64,000 nt of DNA from NCBI GenBank assembly GCA_024867545.1, contig JANFNE010000052.1, forward strand, positions 62,001 through 126,000. Direction: 5' to 3'. Of this stretch, positions 1-12,600 are shown piece after piece. A program made the translations under genes and the position numbers. Source of the stretch: Phytopythium helicoides (Eukaryota; Oomycota; Peronosporomycetes; Pythiales; Pythiaceae). The notes under the pieces are model-generated. The model saw only the letters and a program-made list of their open reading frames with translations, did no database searches and was not told where the DNA came from. Numbering within the stretch: the first letter of the stretch is position 1; each line of letters begins with the position of its first letter.

Positions 1-2
1 CA

Positions 3-620
3 GACGCGAGCGCCGCATCGGCGCGATTGCTCCCTGGAAACGTGTCTGTCGAATATGGCAGCGACGAGGTGACCACACTGGTCGACCTCACGCAGGATTT
101 GTCACGCAGCGCATTTGTTCGTCTAGCAGGAGGCTCATACATTGTCGACCCTAATCGCGCAGTCACCGCGACGACTTTCTTCCTCGACCGACCATACGCA
201 GGGCCGACATACGACGATCTTCCCATCTACTTGGACGGGATCGGGACTGGTATTCTTTTGGTCGCAAAAGGGCGAGACACATCGAACGGCGGGTCGGATG
301 TTACGATCGCACAAGCGAGCATCGATGTAATTGCATCAAATGCTGATGGCTCGGTCAATGCTACCGCTGTGATTCTGTCGACATCCATAAATGGTGAGTC
401 CACTGGTCGCGTAAAGCTGGACCATGACGGTCTGCAATTGCTTGGCGGTACGACCACAATCTCATCGGAAGTGGATGAGATACGTGTCACACCTGCGAAA
501 GGACTGACGCTTCAATCCGGTGATCTTGTTGATAAGTTGGGATCTGCGGTCGCGATTCGATCAGGGTACTCCGAGTACCAAACAGGTGGTGGCATCGACA
601 TCGAAACAGGATCTAGCAGC
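3..620 (+). other. N-terminal non-repetitive domain of the giant protein
   Basis: Residues encoded here contain aromatic and charged residues (for example FFLDRPYAGPTYDDLPIYLDG) absent from the rung region, then grade into the first SG-terminated rungs near base 590-620. It may be a capping or globular domain. The extreme N-terminus is missing from the window, so a signal peptide cannot be assessed. Confidence 0.5.
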
Positions 621-3600
621 TCTGACAATTCAGGAAGTATCATCGTCCATTCTTCTGCAGTAGAAGCTGAAGCTGCAATCTCCGGTGTGATCGGGATTGA
701 AACGGGAACTGGAGCTTCTGGAGGCTCTGGGCAGATCACTATTAGCTCCGGCGACGCAAACACAGAGGGATCGGGTACCATTCATATTCGCACAGGTGCG
801 GCGACCGCCTCTTCAACAGGAGAAATACTGCTCGAGACAGGAGATGCGATTGGAAGACCCACTGGCTCGATCACCCTTCGTGTCGGCTTGGATGACACAG
901 GTGATGGGGGAGAAATTACGCTCCGAGCAGGAAATACAACGTCAGAAGAAGACCGAGGTGGTGCTGTTCATATCGATGCTGGGAGCGGCCCTACCACTGG
1001 GGGAGACATTCTTGTTGCAGCGGGTATTGGATCTAGTCAGTCTGGAGGAGTGATTCATGTCAGCAGCGGATTCAGCGATAGCGGAGCAAGTGGAGACATG
1101 CTGTTGGAGACACCAGTTTCTGGATCACAGGGTCCCAGTGGCTCGATTGTTTTATCGACTGGTGAGTCAAGTACCAAAGACACGGGTCACATCTCAATTT
1201 CGACGTCAGATGCGGCCTTGGGACAAGCAGGCCCCTTGTCATTCGGAATCGGAGACAGCGGCCTCGCAAGGGGTAGCAACTTGGTGGCAACCGCGGGAAA
1301 TAGTAGCCACAACTTTGGATTTGGTGGCAGTATTCTTGCTACAGCAGGGGCTGGGACCCGAAATGGAGGAAATGTTGAAGTCGTTGCAGGTTTGGGGAAC
1401 ACAGATGGCGGAGGAAATGTGCGGATTTTAAGCGGCCTTGGTCCCAATCTTAGCGGAAATGTCGAGATCGCCACCGCAGCAAGTGATACAAACGCAAACA
1501 GTGGCTCCCTCAGTTTGTCGTCGGGGAGCGCCAACAATGGAAACTCCGGCGATATCTCGATATTGACTTCTGCGGCGACTGGAGGCAAGAGCGGAATTAT
1601 TTCTATACGAGTAGCAAGCAGCAACGCAGAAAACGCAGGTTTCATCGAGATTCGGAGCGGTGATAGCACTCACGAAACGTTTGGTCGCGGCGGTAACATC
1701 ACAGTTACAGCTGGCACTGGAACCGATGATGGAGGCGATATTTACATCGCTGGTGGTGATGGAAGTGGCAACATTGGAGGTCTGGTGAATATAGTGAGTG
1801 GGACTGGGAGTGCTGCATCCAGCGGTGATGTTCTAATTGGCTCCGCTGGATCGGCCAGATCAAAACGAAGCGGCAATCTAGTTCTGACAAGCGGGGGAGC
1901 AACTGATGTAGGCGATTCAGGAAGTATTGCAATTGTGTCAGGCGAAAGCGAAGATGGTACAAGTGGCGAAATATCGATCTCAATAGGTGCTTCTACAAAC
2001 ATGCAAGGTAGTGATATTCGTCTAGAGGCCGGTGCTAGTATGCAAGGTCAAGGAATGGGCGGATCGGTGCGGGTTCATGCCGGATCTGGCACTAGTTCTG
2101 GTGGGGATTTGCTTTTTGAAGGCGGACCAGCAACTTCAACCACAGGCGGCATTGTCCGTGTTACTTCAGGAGGCGGTGGTGCATCCGCTAGTGGCGACTT
2201 TTCTCTATCAACTGCCAATTCGACTGGCAGCTACACTGGCATGATAACTCTGCAAACTGGAGAAGCTGCTTCTGGTCATAACACGGGCGGTATCGACCTC
2301 TCATCCGGCTCTGCTGATGGCATTTTGTCTGGGAGCATCAGGATCCATACTGGCAATTCTTCTTCCGGAACCAGCGGATCCATTGCTATTGAGGTCGGAG
2401 AGAGCGGGGAGTTGTCTGGCGGAGATGTGAGCATCAAGAGCGGCGCGAGTACTGCCAACAGCGGATCTGGAGGCACCTTGAGTCTTGGTGGTGGAGTGGG
2501 CACTTTACAAGGCGGCGACGTTGTGATCGAAGGAGGGTTAGGAAGCTCTCAGCTTGGTGGTGGTGTGGCGCTTCGAAGCGGACAAAGCAAGACAACAACT
2601 TCAGGCAACATTGTTGTTGGGACTGCAGATTCAGAGGCCGGTGTCGGCTCTGGGTCGGTGATTGTGAACACAGGCACCGCAAGCGATGGTGGTGACTCGG
2701 GATCTGTAGCGATATCATCATCTAACTCGACACACGGAACTGGTGGGTCGTTATCGATCCAGGTTGGCGATGGCGCTGCAGCTACTGGTGGGTCCATGAG
2801 TCTCAGTAGTGGTGCAAGCACCGGTGGCGGTGGGACCGGTGGCGCATTGAGCATAGTTGGTGGTACTGGAACTGCTGTCGGAGGTACTGTCACAATCACC
2901 GGGGGATTCGGTGATGATGAGCGAGGAGGTGACATCGAGGTTACAAGTGGAGGTAGTAGCGGTACTGCGAGTGGAGCCGTTCGCGTCAGCACGAATATGG
3001 CTGGCGCGGGTCATATGAGTGGAAATATGTCGTTGACCACTGGGTCGTCTCGCGTGGGCAATTCTGGCGGCATTCAGATCGCAACGTCAGCAGCATCAAG
3101 CGGCAAGGGCGGTTCAATCGAGCTGAGTGTTGGTGACGGTGACAACGGTGCTGGTGGGTCAGTCTTGGTGACTGCGGGTACAAGTTCGGATGGGTCTAGT
3201 ATTGGCGGCGATGTCTCATGGTCCGGTGGACAAGGATCTGGATCTGGTGGCAATATCTTGGTTGCTGGTGGAGCAGGCGACTCGGACATTGGCGGCAATA
3301 TCTACGTCTCAAGCGGTAGCAGTGGTGGTGCCAAGAGTGGAGATATTACCGTGGCAAGCGCCGAATCGAAGACGAGTGGCGACATCACTTTATCTTCTGG
3401 GACCGCTACCAATGGTAACTCTGGCAGCATCTCAATCGTGACGTCGAACGCTACCAGTGGACCAGTTGGTGCCATTACAGTGCGCGCTGGCACCGGAGAT
3501 GGACCAAGCGGAGGCTACATCGGCGTATTTGGAGGCGATTCGATAGCTGCACCAAGCGCTGGCGGTACAGTCGCACTCCGTGGAGGAGCTAGTGTTGGAG

Positions 3601-6600
3601 CTGGCGGTGACATTATGATCGTTGGCGGAGAAGGCGAATCGTCAGCTGGTGGGGGTGTATCCATTGCAAGCGGAGGAGCTGAAGGCGCCGAGAGTGGGAG
3701 TGTAGTCATTTCCACGGCACAGGGCGGTACGGACAAGCGGAGTGGCAACGTGACACTGTCAACCGGCGAGTCATCATGGGCAGACTCGGGTGGCATTTCC
3801 TTGCTGACTTCGACATCTGGGTCGGCTACGGCGCCTGGAGCGAGTGGTTCCATATTGCTAAGCGTCGGATTAGGAAGTTCGTCTGCTGCGGGTACGGTCG
3901 GCATCGTTGGAGGTGGCAGCAGTGCATCTGATGGCACTGGCGGTCTCGTTAGCGTGACTGGTGGTTCTGGTGTATCTGCTGGAGGCGATATCTCAGTATC
4001 TGGCGGGACAGGAAGGAGTGGCGGGTCTGTGTTCGTGACAAGCGGTTCTGGGGACTCGACCGTGAGTGGTGCAATTATGATCTCGACCGCAATGTCTAGT
4101 GCGACGGGTGCGAGCGGTAACGTGTCGATTTCATCTGGCATTTCGAGTGTCGGCAATTCTGGAAGCATCTACGTGTCCACGTCTGATGCATCCCACGGGT
4201 CTGCTGGGACTGTTGAGTTGACAGTTGGCAGCGGAAGCGACTCGGTTGCGGGCGATATCGTACTCACAGGTGGCGAGTCATCTCATGCTACTGGCACTGG
4301 TGGTCGCGTGCGTGTCACTGGCGGTGTTGGTGCTTCTGGAGGCGGCATTGAAATCACTGGTGGCATCGGCAGCGACACCAATAGCGACAACGCTGCATAT
4401 ACTGCTGGCGGAACGATCCGTATCCAAAGCGGAGGTGGAGACAGAGCGACGAGCGGAGACGTGGTGGTGTCTAGCGCGGATTCCGGGTCGGGTAAGACGA
4501 GTGGGTCGATCACGCTTTCTACCGGTACATCGGCCGTCGGGGAATCTGGCAGCATCGATATGTCGACATCGACTGCGAGTGGAGGTCGTGCGGGTTCAAT
4601 TCGCATCTCGGTCTCGTCGGGCAGTGATAGCGCAGGTGGCGACGTGGTAGTTTCTGGCGGTAACTCTACCGAAGAGACGGCTGGCAAGGGCGGTCGTGTG
4701 GTGTTGAGTGGCGGAAGCGGATCTATCACCGGTGGCGATATTGAGATTTCTGGTGGCTCGGACTCGTCGGAGCTAGGCGGCAGCGTCGTGATCAGCAGCG
4801 GTACGAGTGCGAGTGCGACTAGCGGAGACGTGGCGATTGGCAGTGCGGACTCCGGGTCTTCTCAGACGAGCGGCCTGGTGGTCCTGTCGACCGGTTCTTC
4901 TGCACATGGTGACTCTGGCAACTTGACGTTGTTCAGCTCGAATAGTGCCGATGGTCGCGGCGGTGCAGTCTCGCTCTCTGTGGGCTCGGGCAATGATGCT
5001 GTTGGCGGATCGATGGCGCTCTCGTCTGGCGCATCAACGCATAATTCCGGGACAGGTGGTGCTTTATACGTGACGGCCGGCGAAGGTTTCGGCACAGGTG
5101 GAGACGTGTTCGTCAACGGTGGCAGTGCAACAACGAGCGTCGGCGGCCGTGTGCTGGTGACGAGTGGAAGCGGTGACAGCGTGAGCAGCGGCGATGTTCT
5201 GATCGGGACTGCGGACGCCGGCGCAAACAGGGCGAGCGGTACACTGACGCTGTCAACGGGCGTGTCTAATGTCGGTGCGTCTGGCGATCTGGCTATGCTG
5301 ACGGGGAATGCCACGGACGGTCCAAGCGGGTCTATTCTGCTGAGTGTCGGCTCCGGTAATGGGCCTTCTGGTGGTAGCGTGCGAGTTGTTGCTGGGGAGA
5401 GTGCTGCTGGTGACGGTGGTGTCGCCAGCATCAATGGCGGTGTCGGGGTGTCACTCGGTGGGGACGTGACCTTGAACGGAGGCACCGGAAGCGCTGGCGG
5501 GTCTGTGATAGTTAAGAGCGGCATTGGTGAGGGTTCGATGAGCGGCAACGTTGTGCTCGCAAGTGCCGACTCAAGTCCAAGTGGTAAGAGTGGTAACATC
5601 AGCATCGCGACCGGGACATCGAGCGTTGGTGACTCCGGCACAATCATGCTGTCGACATCTGAATCGACGAATGCCGCGACTGGATCAATTAAGGTGCTTG
5701 TCGGCAGCAGCGGTGGAGAAATCTCTGGGGACATTGAACTTGTCGCCGGCGAGTCGACTGCCACCAACGGCGGCGGTGGAATTATCCATGTCGACGGTGG
5801 TAGAGGTACAACCGGAGGCGACATCTTAATCAACGGAGGCGCCGGCGTTGGTTTGAACGGAGTCGGCGGTAGTATCCAGATTGCGAGTGGCGGTGGAGAC
5901 AGAGCGACGAGCGGAGACGTGGTGGTGTCTAGCGCGGATTCCGGGTCGGGTAAGACGAGTGGGTCGATCACGCTTTCTACCGGTACATCGGCCGTCGGGG
6001 AATCTGGCAGCATCGATATGTCGACATCGACTGCGAGTGGAGGTCGTGCGGGTTCAATTCGCATCTCGGTCTCGTCGGGCAGTGATAGCGCAGGTGGCGA
6101 CGTGGTAGTTTCTGGCGGTAACTCTACCGAAGAGACGGCTGGCAAGGGCGGTCGTGTGGTGTTGAGTGGCGGAAGCGGATCTATCACCGGTGGCGATATT
6201 GAGATTTCTGGTGGCTCGGACTCGTCGGAGCTAGGCGGCAGCGTCGTGATCAGCAGCGGTACGAGTGCGAGTGCGACTAGCGGAGACGTGGCGATTGGCA
6301 GTGCGGACTCCGGATCAGTGAACGCGGCAAGTGGGTCTGTAACGCTGTCCAGCGGCGAGTCGCACGGCAAGGACTCAGGAAGCGTGAGTTTGTTCACCTC
6401 GCGAAGTGTCGGTGGTCGGGGCGGCACGATGACGTTCTCTGTTGGCTCGGGGGATGCGGAAGTCGGTGGCACAATGTCGTTGTCATCGGGTGCGTCGGAG
6501 TATGATGATGGTGCAGGCGGCACTGGCGGGTCACTATATATGACTGCTGGCAGCGGCGGTGCAACTGGCGGTGATGTGGTTGTAACAGGCGGCACTGCTC

Positions 6601-9600
6601 TGACGAGTGTTGGCGGTCGCGTGCTGGTGACGAGTGGCGGGGGAGACAGTGTGAGCAGTGGCGACGTGGTGGTGTCAACGATGGACGCTGGGGACGGCAA
6701 ATCGAGTGGTTCGCTGACACTATCGAGTGGCATGTCGTACAGCGATACTTCGGGAAGTATCTCGTTGTTGACGTCGAATGCGACGTCTGGTTCGAGCGGG
6801 TCTATCATTTTGAGCGTCGGTTCTGGAGACATCCGAGATGCTGGCGGTGTGAATATTGTTGGTGGAAGCAGTAACAGTGTTGGCGATGGGGTGGGCGGCG
6901 CTGTTTCTGTGAGTGGAGGATCCGGTGCAGCTGTTGGTGGCGACATTTTCTTGAATGGAGGCGCTGGTACTGATGGAGGTGGCGGCTCTTCGTTTGAGAA
7001 GTGGTGAAGGAGTGACTGCTGTGAGTGGTGAAGTTGTGATTTCGAGCGCTGCATCAAGTTTTAGTGGTTCAAGCGGCAATGTATCTCTTCAGTCCGGAGA
7101 GTCTGTTGCCGATGACACTGGGAACGTTATTGTGTCCTCGTCAAGTTCATCCGCCGGTAAGGGTGGTTTGATATCCCTTGAAGTTGGAAAGGGTGGAGGT
7201 AACTTTGCTGGTGGAATTCTTCTTGTTGCTGGTGAATCGACTGCGACGCACGGAAAGGGTGGAGATATAGTTACCTCTGGAGGTACTGGAGCCACTGGAG
7301 GTAATATCTTTATCAAGGGTGGAGTTGGAAGCACTGCTGGCGGAGGCGATGTGACACTGAGCAGTGGAGATAGCACGGAGGGCAAATCTGGTGATGTCAG
7401 TTTTGAAACTGGTGCATCTGCTCAAGGCGAAACAAGTGGCTCTATTCGATTGATGACTTCACCGACAAGTGGGTGGAGCTCTGGTAGCATTGCTCTTGAA
7501 ACTGGTGAAGCTCAAAGTGGACGTGCCGGCTCTATTAGCATCCAAGTTGGGTCTGACGATATCGGCGAAGCTGGGATCTTATCTATGTCCAGTGGTAACA
7601 GCTCCGATCCTGCAGGTATAGCCGGGCATACCTTGATCAGAGGTGGAGACGGCGGTGCCAATGGTGGCAACGTCTACATATCAGCAGGAGGTGCAACATC
7701 AGGAAACGGTGGGAGTATCGTTGTTTTAAGTGGTGCTAGCAATGCCGCTACTAGTGGTGATGTTTCACTTTCGACAGCGGATTCGAGCCAAAATACGGGC
7801 GGTATCGACCTCTCATCCGGCTCTGCTGATGGCATTTTATCTGGAAGCATCAGCATCCATACTGGTAATTCTTCTTCCGGAACCAGCGGATCCATTGCTA
7901 TTGAGGTCGGAGAGAGCGGGGAGTTGTCTGGTGGAGATGTTAGCATCAAGAGCGGTGCGAGTACTGCCAACAGCGGATCTGGAGGCACGTTGAGTCTCGG
8001 TGGTGGAGCGGGCACTTTGCAAGGCGGCGACGTTGTGATCGAAGGAGGGTTAGGAAGCTCCCAGCGTGGTGGTGGTGTGGCGCTTCGAAGCGGACAAAGC
8101 AAGACAACGACTTCAGGCGACATTGTTGTTGCGACTGCAGATTCAGAGTCCGGTGTCGGCTCTGGCTCGGTGATCGTAAACACAGGCGCCGCAAGCGATG
8201 ATGGTGACTCGGGATCTGTGGCGATATCGTCATCTAACTCGACACACGGAGCTGGTGGGTCGTTATCGATCCAGGTTGGCGATGGCAGTGCAGCTACTGG
8301 TGGGTCCATGAGTCTCAGTAGTGGTGCAAGCACCGGTGTCGGTGGGACCGGTGGCGCATTGAGCATGGTTGGTGGCACTGGAACTGCTGTCGGAGGTACT
8401 ATCACAATCACCGGGGGATTCGGTGACGACGAGAGAGGAGGCGACATCGAGGTTACGAGTGGAGGTAGTAGCGGCACTGCGAGTGGAGCCGTTCGCGTCA
8501 GCACGAATATGGCTGGCGCGAGTCATATGAGTGGAAATATGTCGTTGACCACCGGCTCGTCTCGCGTGGGCAATTCTGGCGGCATTCGGATCGCAACGTC
8601 AGCAGCATCGAGCGGCAAGGGTGGTTCAATCGAGCTGAGTATTGGTGACGGTGACAATGGTGCTGGTGGGTCAGTCTTGGTGACTGCGGGTACAAGTTCG
8701 GATGGGTCTAGTATTGGCGGCGATGTCTCATGGTCCGGTGGACAAGGATCTGGATCTGGTGGCAATGTCTTGATTGCTGGTGGAGCAGGCGACTCGGGCA
8801 TTGGCGGCAATATTTACGTCTCAAGCGGTAGCAGTGGTGGTGCCAAGAGTGGGGATATCACCGTGGCAAGCGCCGAATCGAAGACGAGTGGAGACATTAC
8901 TTTATCTTCTGGGACTGCTACCAATGGTAACTCTGGCAGCATCTCAATCGTGACGTCGAACGCTACCAGTGGATCAGTTGGTGCCATCACGGTGCGCGCT
9001 GGCACCGGAGATGGACCAAGCGGAGGCCACGTCGGCGTGTTTGGAGGCGATTCACTAGCTGCACCAAGCGCTGGCGGTACAGTCGCACTCAGTGGAGGAG
9101 CTAGTGTTGGAGCTGGCGGTGACATTATGATTGTTGGCGGAGAAGGCGAATCGTCAGCTGGCGGAGGCGTATCCATTGCAAGTGGAGGAGCTGAAGGCGC
9201 CGAGAGTGGGAGTGTAGTTATTTCCACGGCACAGGGCGGTACGGACAAGCGGAGCGGCAACGTGACACTGTCAACCGGCGAGTCATCATGGGCGGACTCG
9301 GGCGGCATTTCCTTGGTGACTTCAGCATCTGGATCGGCTACGGCGCCTGGGGCGAGTGGTTCCATATTGCTAAGCGTCGGATTAGGAAGTTCGTCCGCTG
9401 CGGGTACGGTTGACATCATTGGAGGTGGCAGCAGTGCATCCGATGGCACTGGCGGCCTCGTTAGCGTGACTGGCGGTGCTGGTGTATCTGTTGGAGGCGA
9501 TATCTCAGTATCTGGCGGGACGGGAAGCAGTGGCGGGTCTGTGTTCGTGACAAGCGGTTCTGGGGACTCGACCGTGAGCGGTGCAATTATGATCTCGAGT

Positions 9601-12600
9601 GCAATGTCTAGTGCGGCGGGTACGAGCGGTAACGTGTCGATTTCATCTGGCATTTCGAGTGCCGGCAATTCTGGAAGCATCTACGTGTCCACGTCCGATG
9701 CATCCCACGGATCTGCTGGGAGTGTTGAGTTGACAGTTGGTAGCGGAAGCGACTCAGTTGCGGGCGATATCGCACTCACAGGTGGAGAGTCGTCTCATGC
9801 TACTGGAACTGGTGGTCGCGTTCGTGTTACTGGGGGCGTTGGCGCTTCTGGAGGCGGCATTGACATCGTTGGCGGCATCGGCAGTGACACCAATAGTGAC
9901 AGTGCTACATATACTGCTGGCGGAACAATCCGCATCCAAAGCGGCGGTGGAGAGCATGTGACGAGCGGAGACGTGGTGGTGTCTAGCGCGGATTCTGGGT
10001 CGGGTAAGACTAGCGGGTCAATCACGCTTTCTACCGGTACATCGGCCGTCGGGGAATCCGGCAGCATCGACATGTCGACATCGACCGCGAGTGGGGGTCG
10101 TGCGGGTTCGATTCGCATCTCGGTCTCGTCGGGCAGTGACAGAGCAGGTGGCGACGTGGTAGTTTCTGGCGGCAACTCTACCGAAGAGACGGCTGGCAAG
10201 GGCGGTCGTGTGGTGTTGAGTGGCGGAAGCGGATCTCACACCGGTGGCGATATCGAGATTTCTGGTGGCTCGGACTCGTCGGAACTAGGAGGCAGCGTCG
10301 TGATCAGCAGCGGTACGAGTGCGAGTGCGACTAGCGGAGATGTGGCGATTGGCAGTGCGGACTCCGGATCAGTGAACGCGGCAAGTGGGTCAGTAACGCT
10401 GTCCAGCGGCGAGTCGCACGGCAAGGACTCAGGAAGCGTGAGTTTGTTCACCTCGCAAAGTGTCGGTGGTCGGGGCGGCGCGATGACGTTCTCTGTTGGC
10501 TCGGGGGATGCGGAAGTCGGTGGCACAATGTCGTTGTCATCGGGTGCGTCGGAGTATGATGATGGTGCAGGCGGCACTGGCGGGTCACTGTATATGACTG
10601 CTGGCAGCGGCGGTGCAACTGGCGGCGATGTGGTTGTGACAGGCGGCACAGCTCTGACGAGTGTTGGTGGTCGCGTGCTGGTGACGAGTGGCGGGGGAGA
10701 CAGTGTGAGCAGTGGCGACGTGGTGGTGTCAACGATGGACGCTGGGGACGGCAAATCGAGTGGTTCGCTGACACTATCGAGTGGCATGTCGTACAGCGAT
10801 ACTTCGGGAAGTATCTCGTTGTTGACGTCGAATGCGACGTCTGGTTCGAGCGGGTCTATCATTTTGAGCGTCGGTTCTGGAGACATCCGAGATGCTGGCG
10901 GTGTGAATATTGTTGGTGGAAGCAGTAACAGTGTTGGCGATGGGGTGGGCGGCGCTGTTTCTGTGAGTGGAGGATCCGGTGCAGCTGTTGGTGGCGACAT
11001 TTTCTTGAATGGAGGCGCTGGTACTGATGGAGGTGGCGGGTCTGTGATTGTCACGAGCGGAGTTGGTGAAACTTTATCGAGTGGAAACATCATGATCTCA
11101 ACAGCTGCGTCAAGTTCGATATCTTCGAGCGGTAACGTTTCCTTGTCATCGGGGCCATCAAGTGTTGGCGACTCTGGGTCTATCACGATTTCGACGTCCG
11201 ATGCTAGCAGGGGAAAAGCTGGGTCGATCTCGATTGCTGCCGGTGACGGGGATGCGCCAGAGAGCAGTGTGGTTGGTATCATGGGCGGTAGCAGTTCGAC
11301 TGGTCGCGGCGGGCCTGTGGGTATATCCGGTGGCCTTGGCAGCAATTTTGGTGGTGACGTCATTGTTACAGGAGGTTCATCTACTGCGAGCGATGGAGGT
11401 AGCATTCGTCTATCGTCTGGTGCAAGTGAGTCCGGATCAACGGGGTCGATTTCGATCGGTACCGCTGCATTACCCGGCGACCTACAGTCTGGGGACATCG
11501 ACTTATTTTCTGGCTCGGCTCAAAGCAATTCATCAGGCAGTATATCTATCTATACGTCGTCTGCGACCAGTGGTGCTGGTGGTTTGATAAGCATATCTGT
11601 CGGCAGTGGCGATGCAGAAATATCGAGTGACATAACTATCTCGGGCGGAGACTCGACGCATGAAGCAGGTACTGGCGGTCGCGTGCTACTAAGCGGCGGG
11701 ACTAGTACTCTTGGCGGTGATGTGAGCATCGCGGGCGGGAGCGGCAATTCATCATATGGTGGACAAGTTCAAATTCGAAGTGGTGGCGGCGACAACGCTA
11801 CTAGCGGCGATGTGGTGTCTGTTCACGGCCGACTCTGGTTCGACACAGACTAGCGGCTCCGTGACACTCTTAACGGGTGCCTCGTCTGGAGGCAATTCCG
11901 GCGGTATCGACATTGCAACATCAAATGCCGCTGGCGATGGGCGTGGTGGCTCGATCCGTGTATCAGTCGGCTCAGGCGACGCATCCATCGGCGGCGATAT
12001 TACGCTATCTGGCGGCAACTCTACCGAAGAGACGGCTGGCAAGGGCGGTCGTGTGGTGTTGAGTGGTGGAAGCGGGTCTCACACCGGTGGCGATATCGAG
12101 ATTTCTGGTGGCTCGGACTCGTCGGAACTAGGAGGCAGCGTCGTGATCAGCAGCGGTACGAGTGCGAGTGCGACTAGCGGAGATGTGGCGATTGGCAGTG
12201 CGGACTCCGGGTCTTCTCAGACGAGCGGCCTGGTGGTCCTGTCGACCGGTTCTTCTGCACATGGTGACTCTGGTAACTTGACGTTGTTCAGCTCGGACAG
12301 TGCCGATGGTCGCGGTGGTGCAGTCTCACTCTCTGTGGGCTCAGGCAATGATGCTGTTGGTGGTTCGATGGCACTCTCGTCTGGCGCATCAACGCACAAT
12401 TCCGGTACTGGTGGCGCTTTGTACGTGACGGCCGGTGAAGGTCTCGGCACAGGTGGAGACGTGTTCGTCAACGGTGGCAGTGCAACGACGAGCGTCGGCG
12501 GCCGTGTGCTGGTGACGAGTGGAAGCGGTGACAGCGTGAGCAGCGGTGATGTTCTGATCGGAACTGCGGACGCCGGCGCAAACAAGGCGAGCGGTACAGT

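Noticed and set aside
27..29. Start codon of the giant gene at base 27.
   Set aside because: The codon is TTG and the frame stays open to base 3, so the gene begins outside the window.
4862..7057. A 731-residue Pro-rich open frame on the minus strand, and many similar antisense frames across 1-33 kb.
   Set aside because: They are mirror frames of the Gly/Ser repeat codons (GGN/TCN read backwards give Pro/Thr/Ala). They repeat with the sense repeats and have no independent features.
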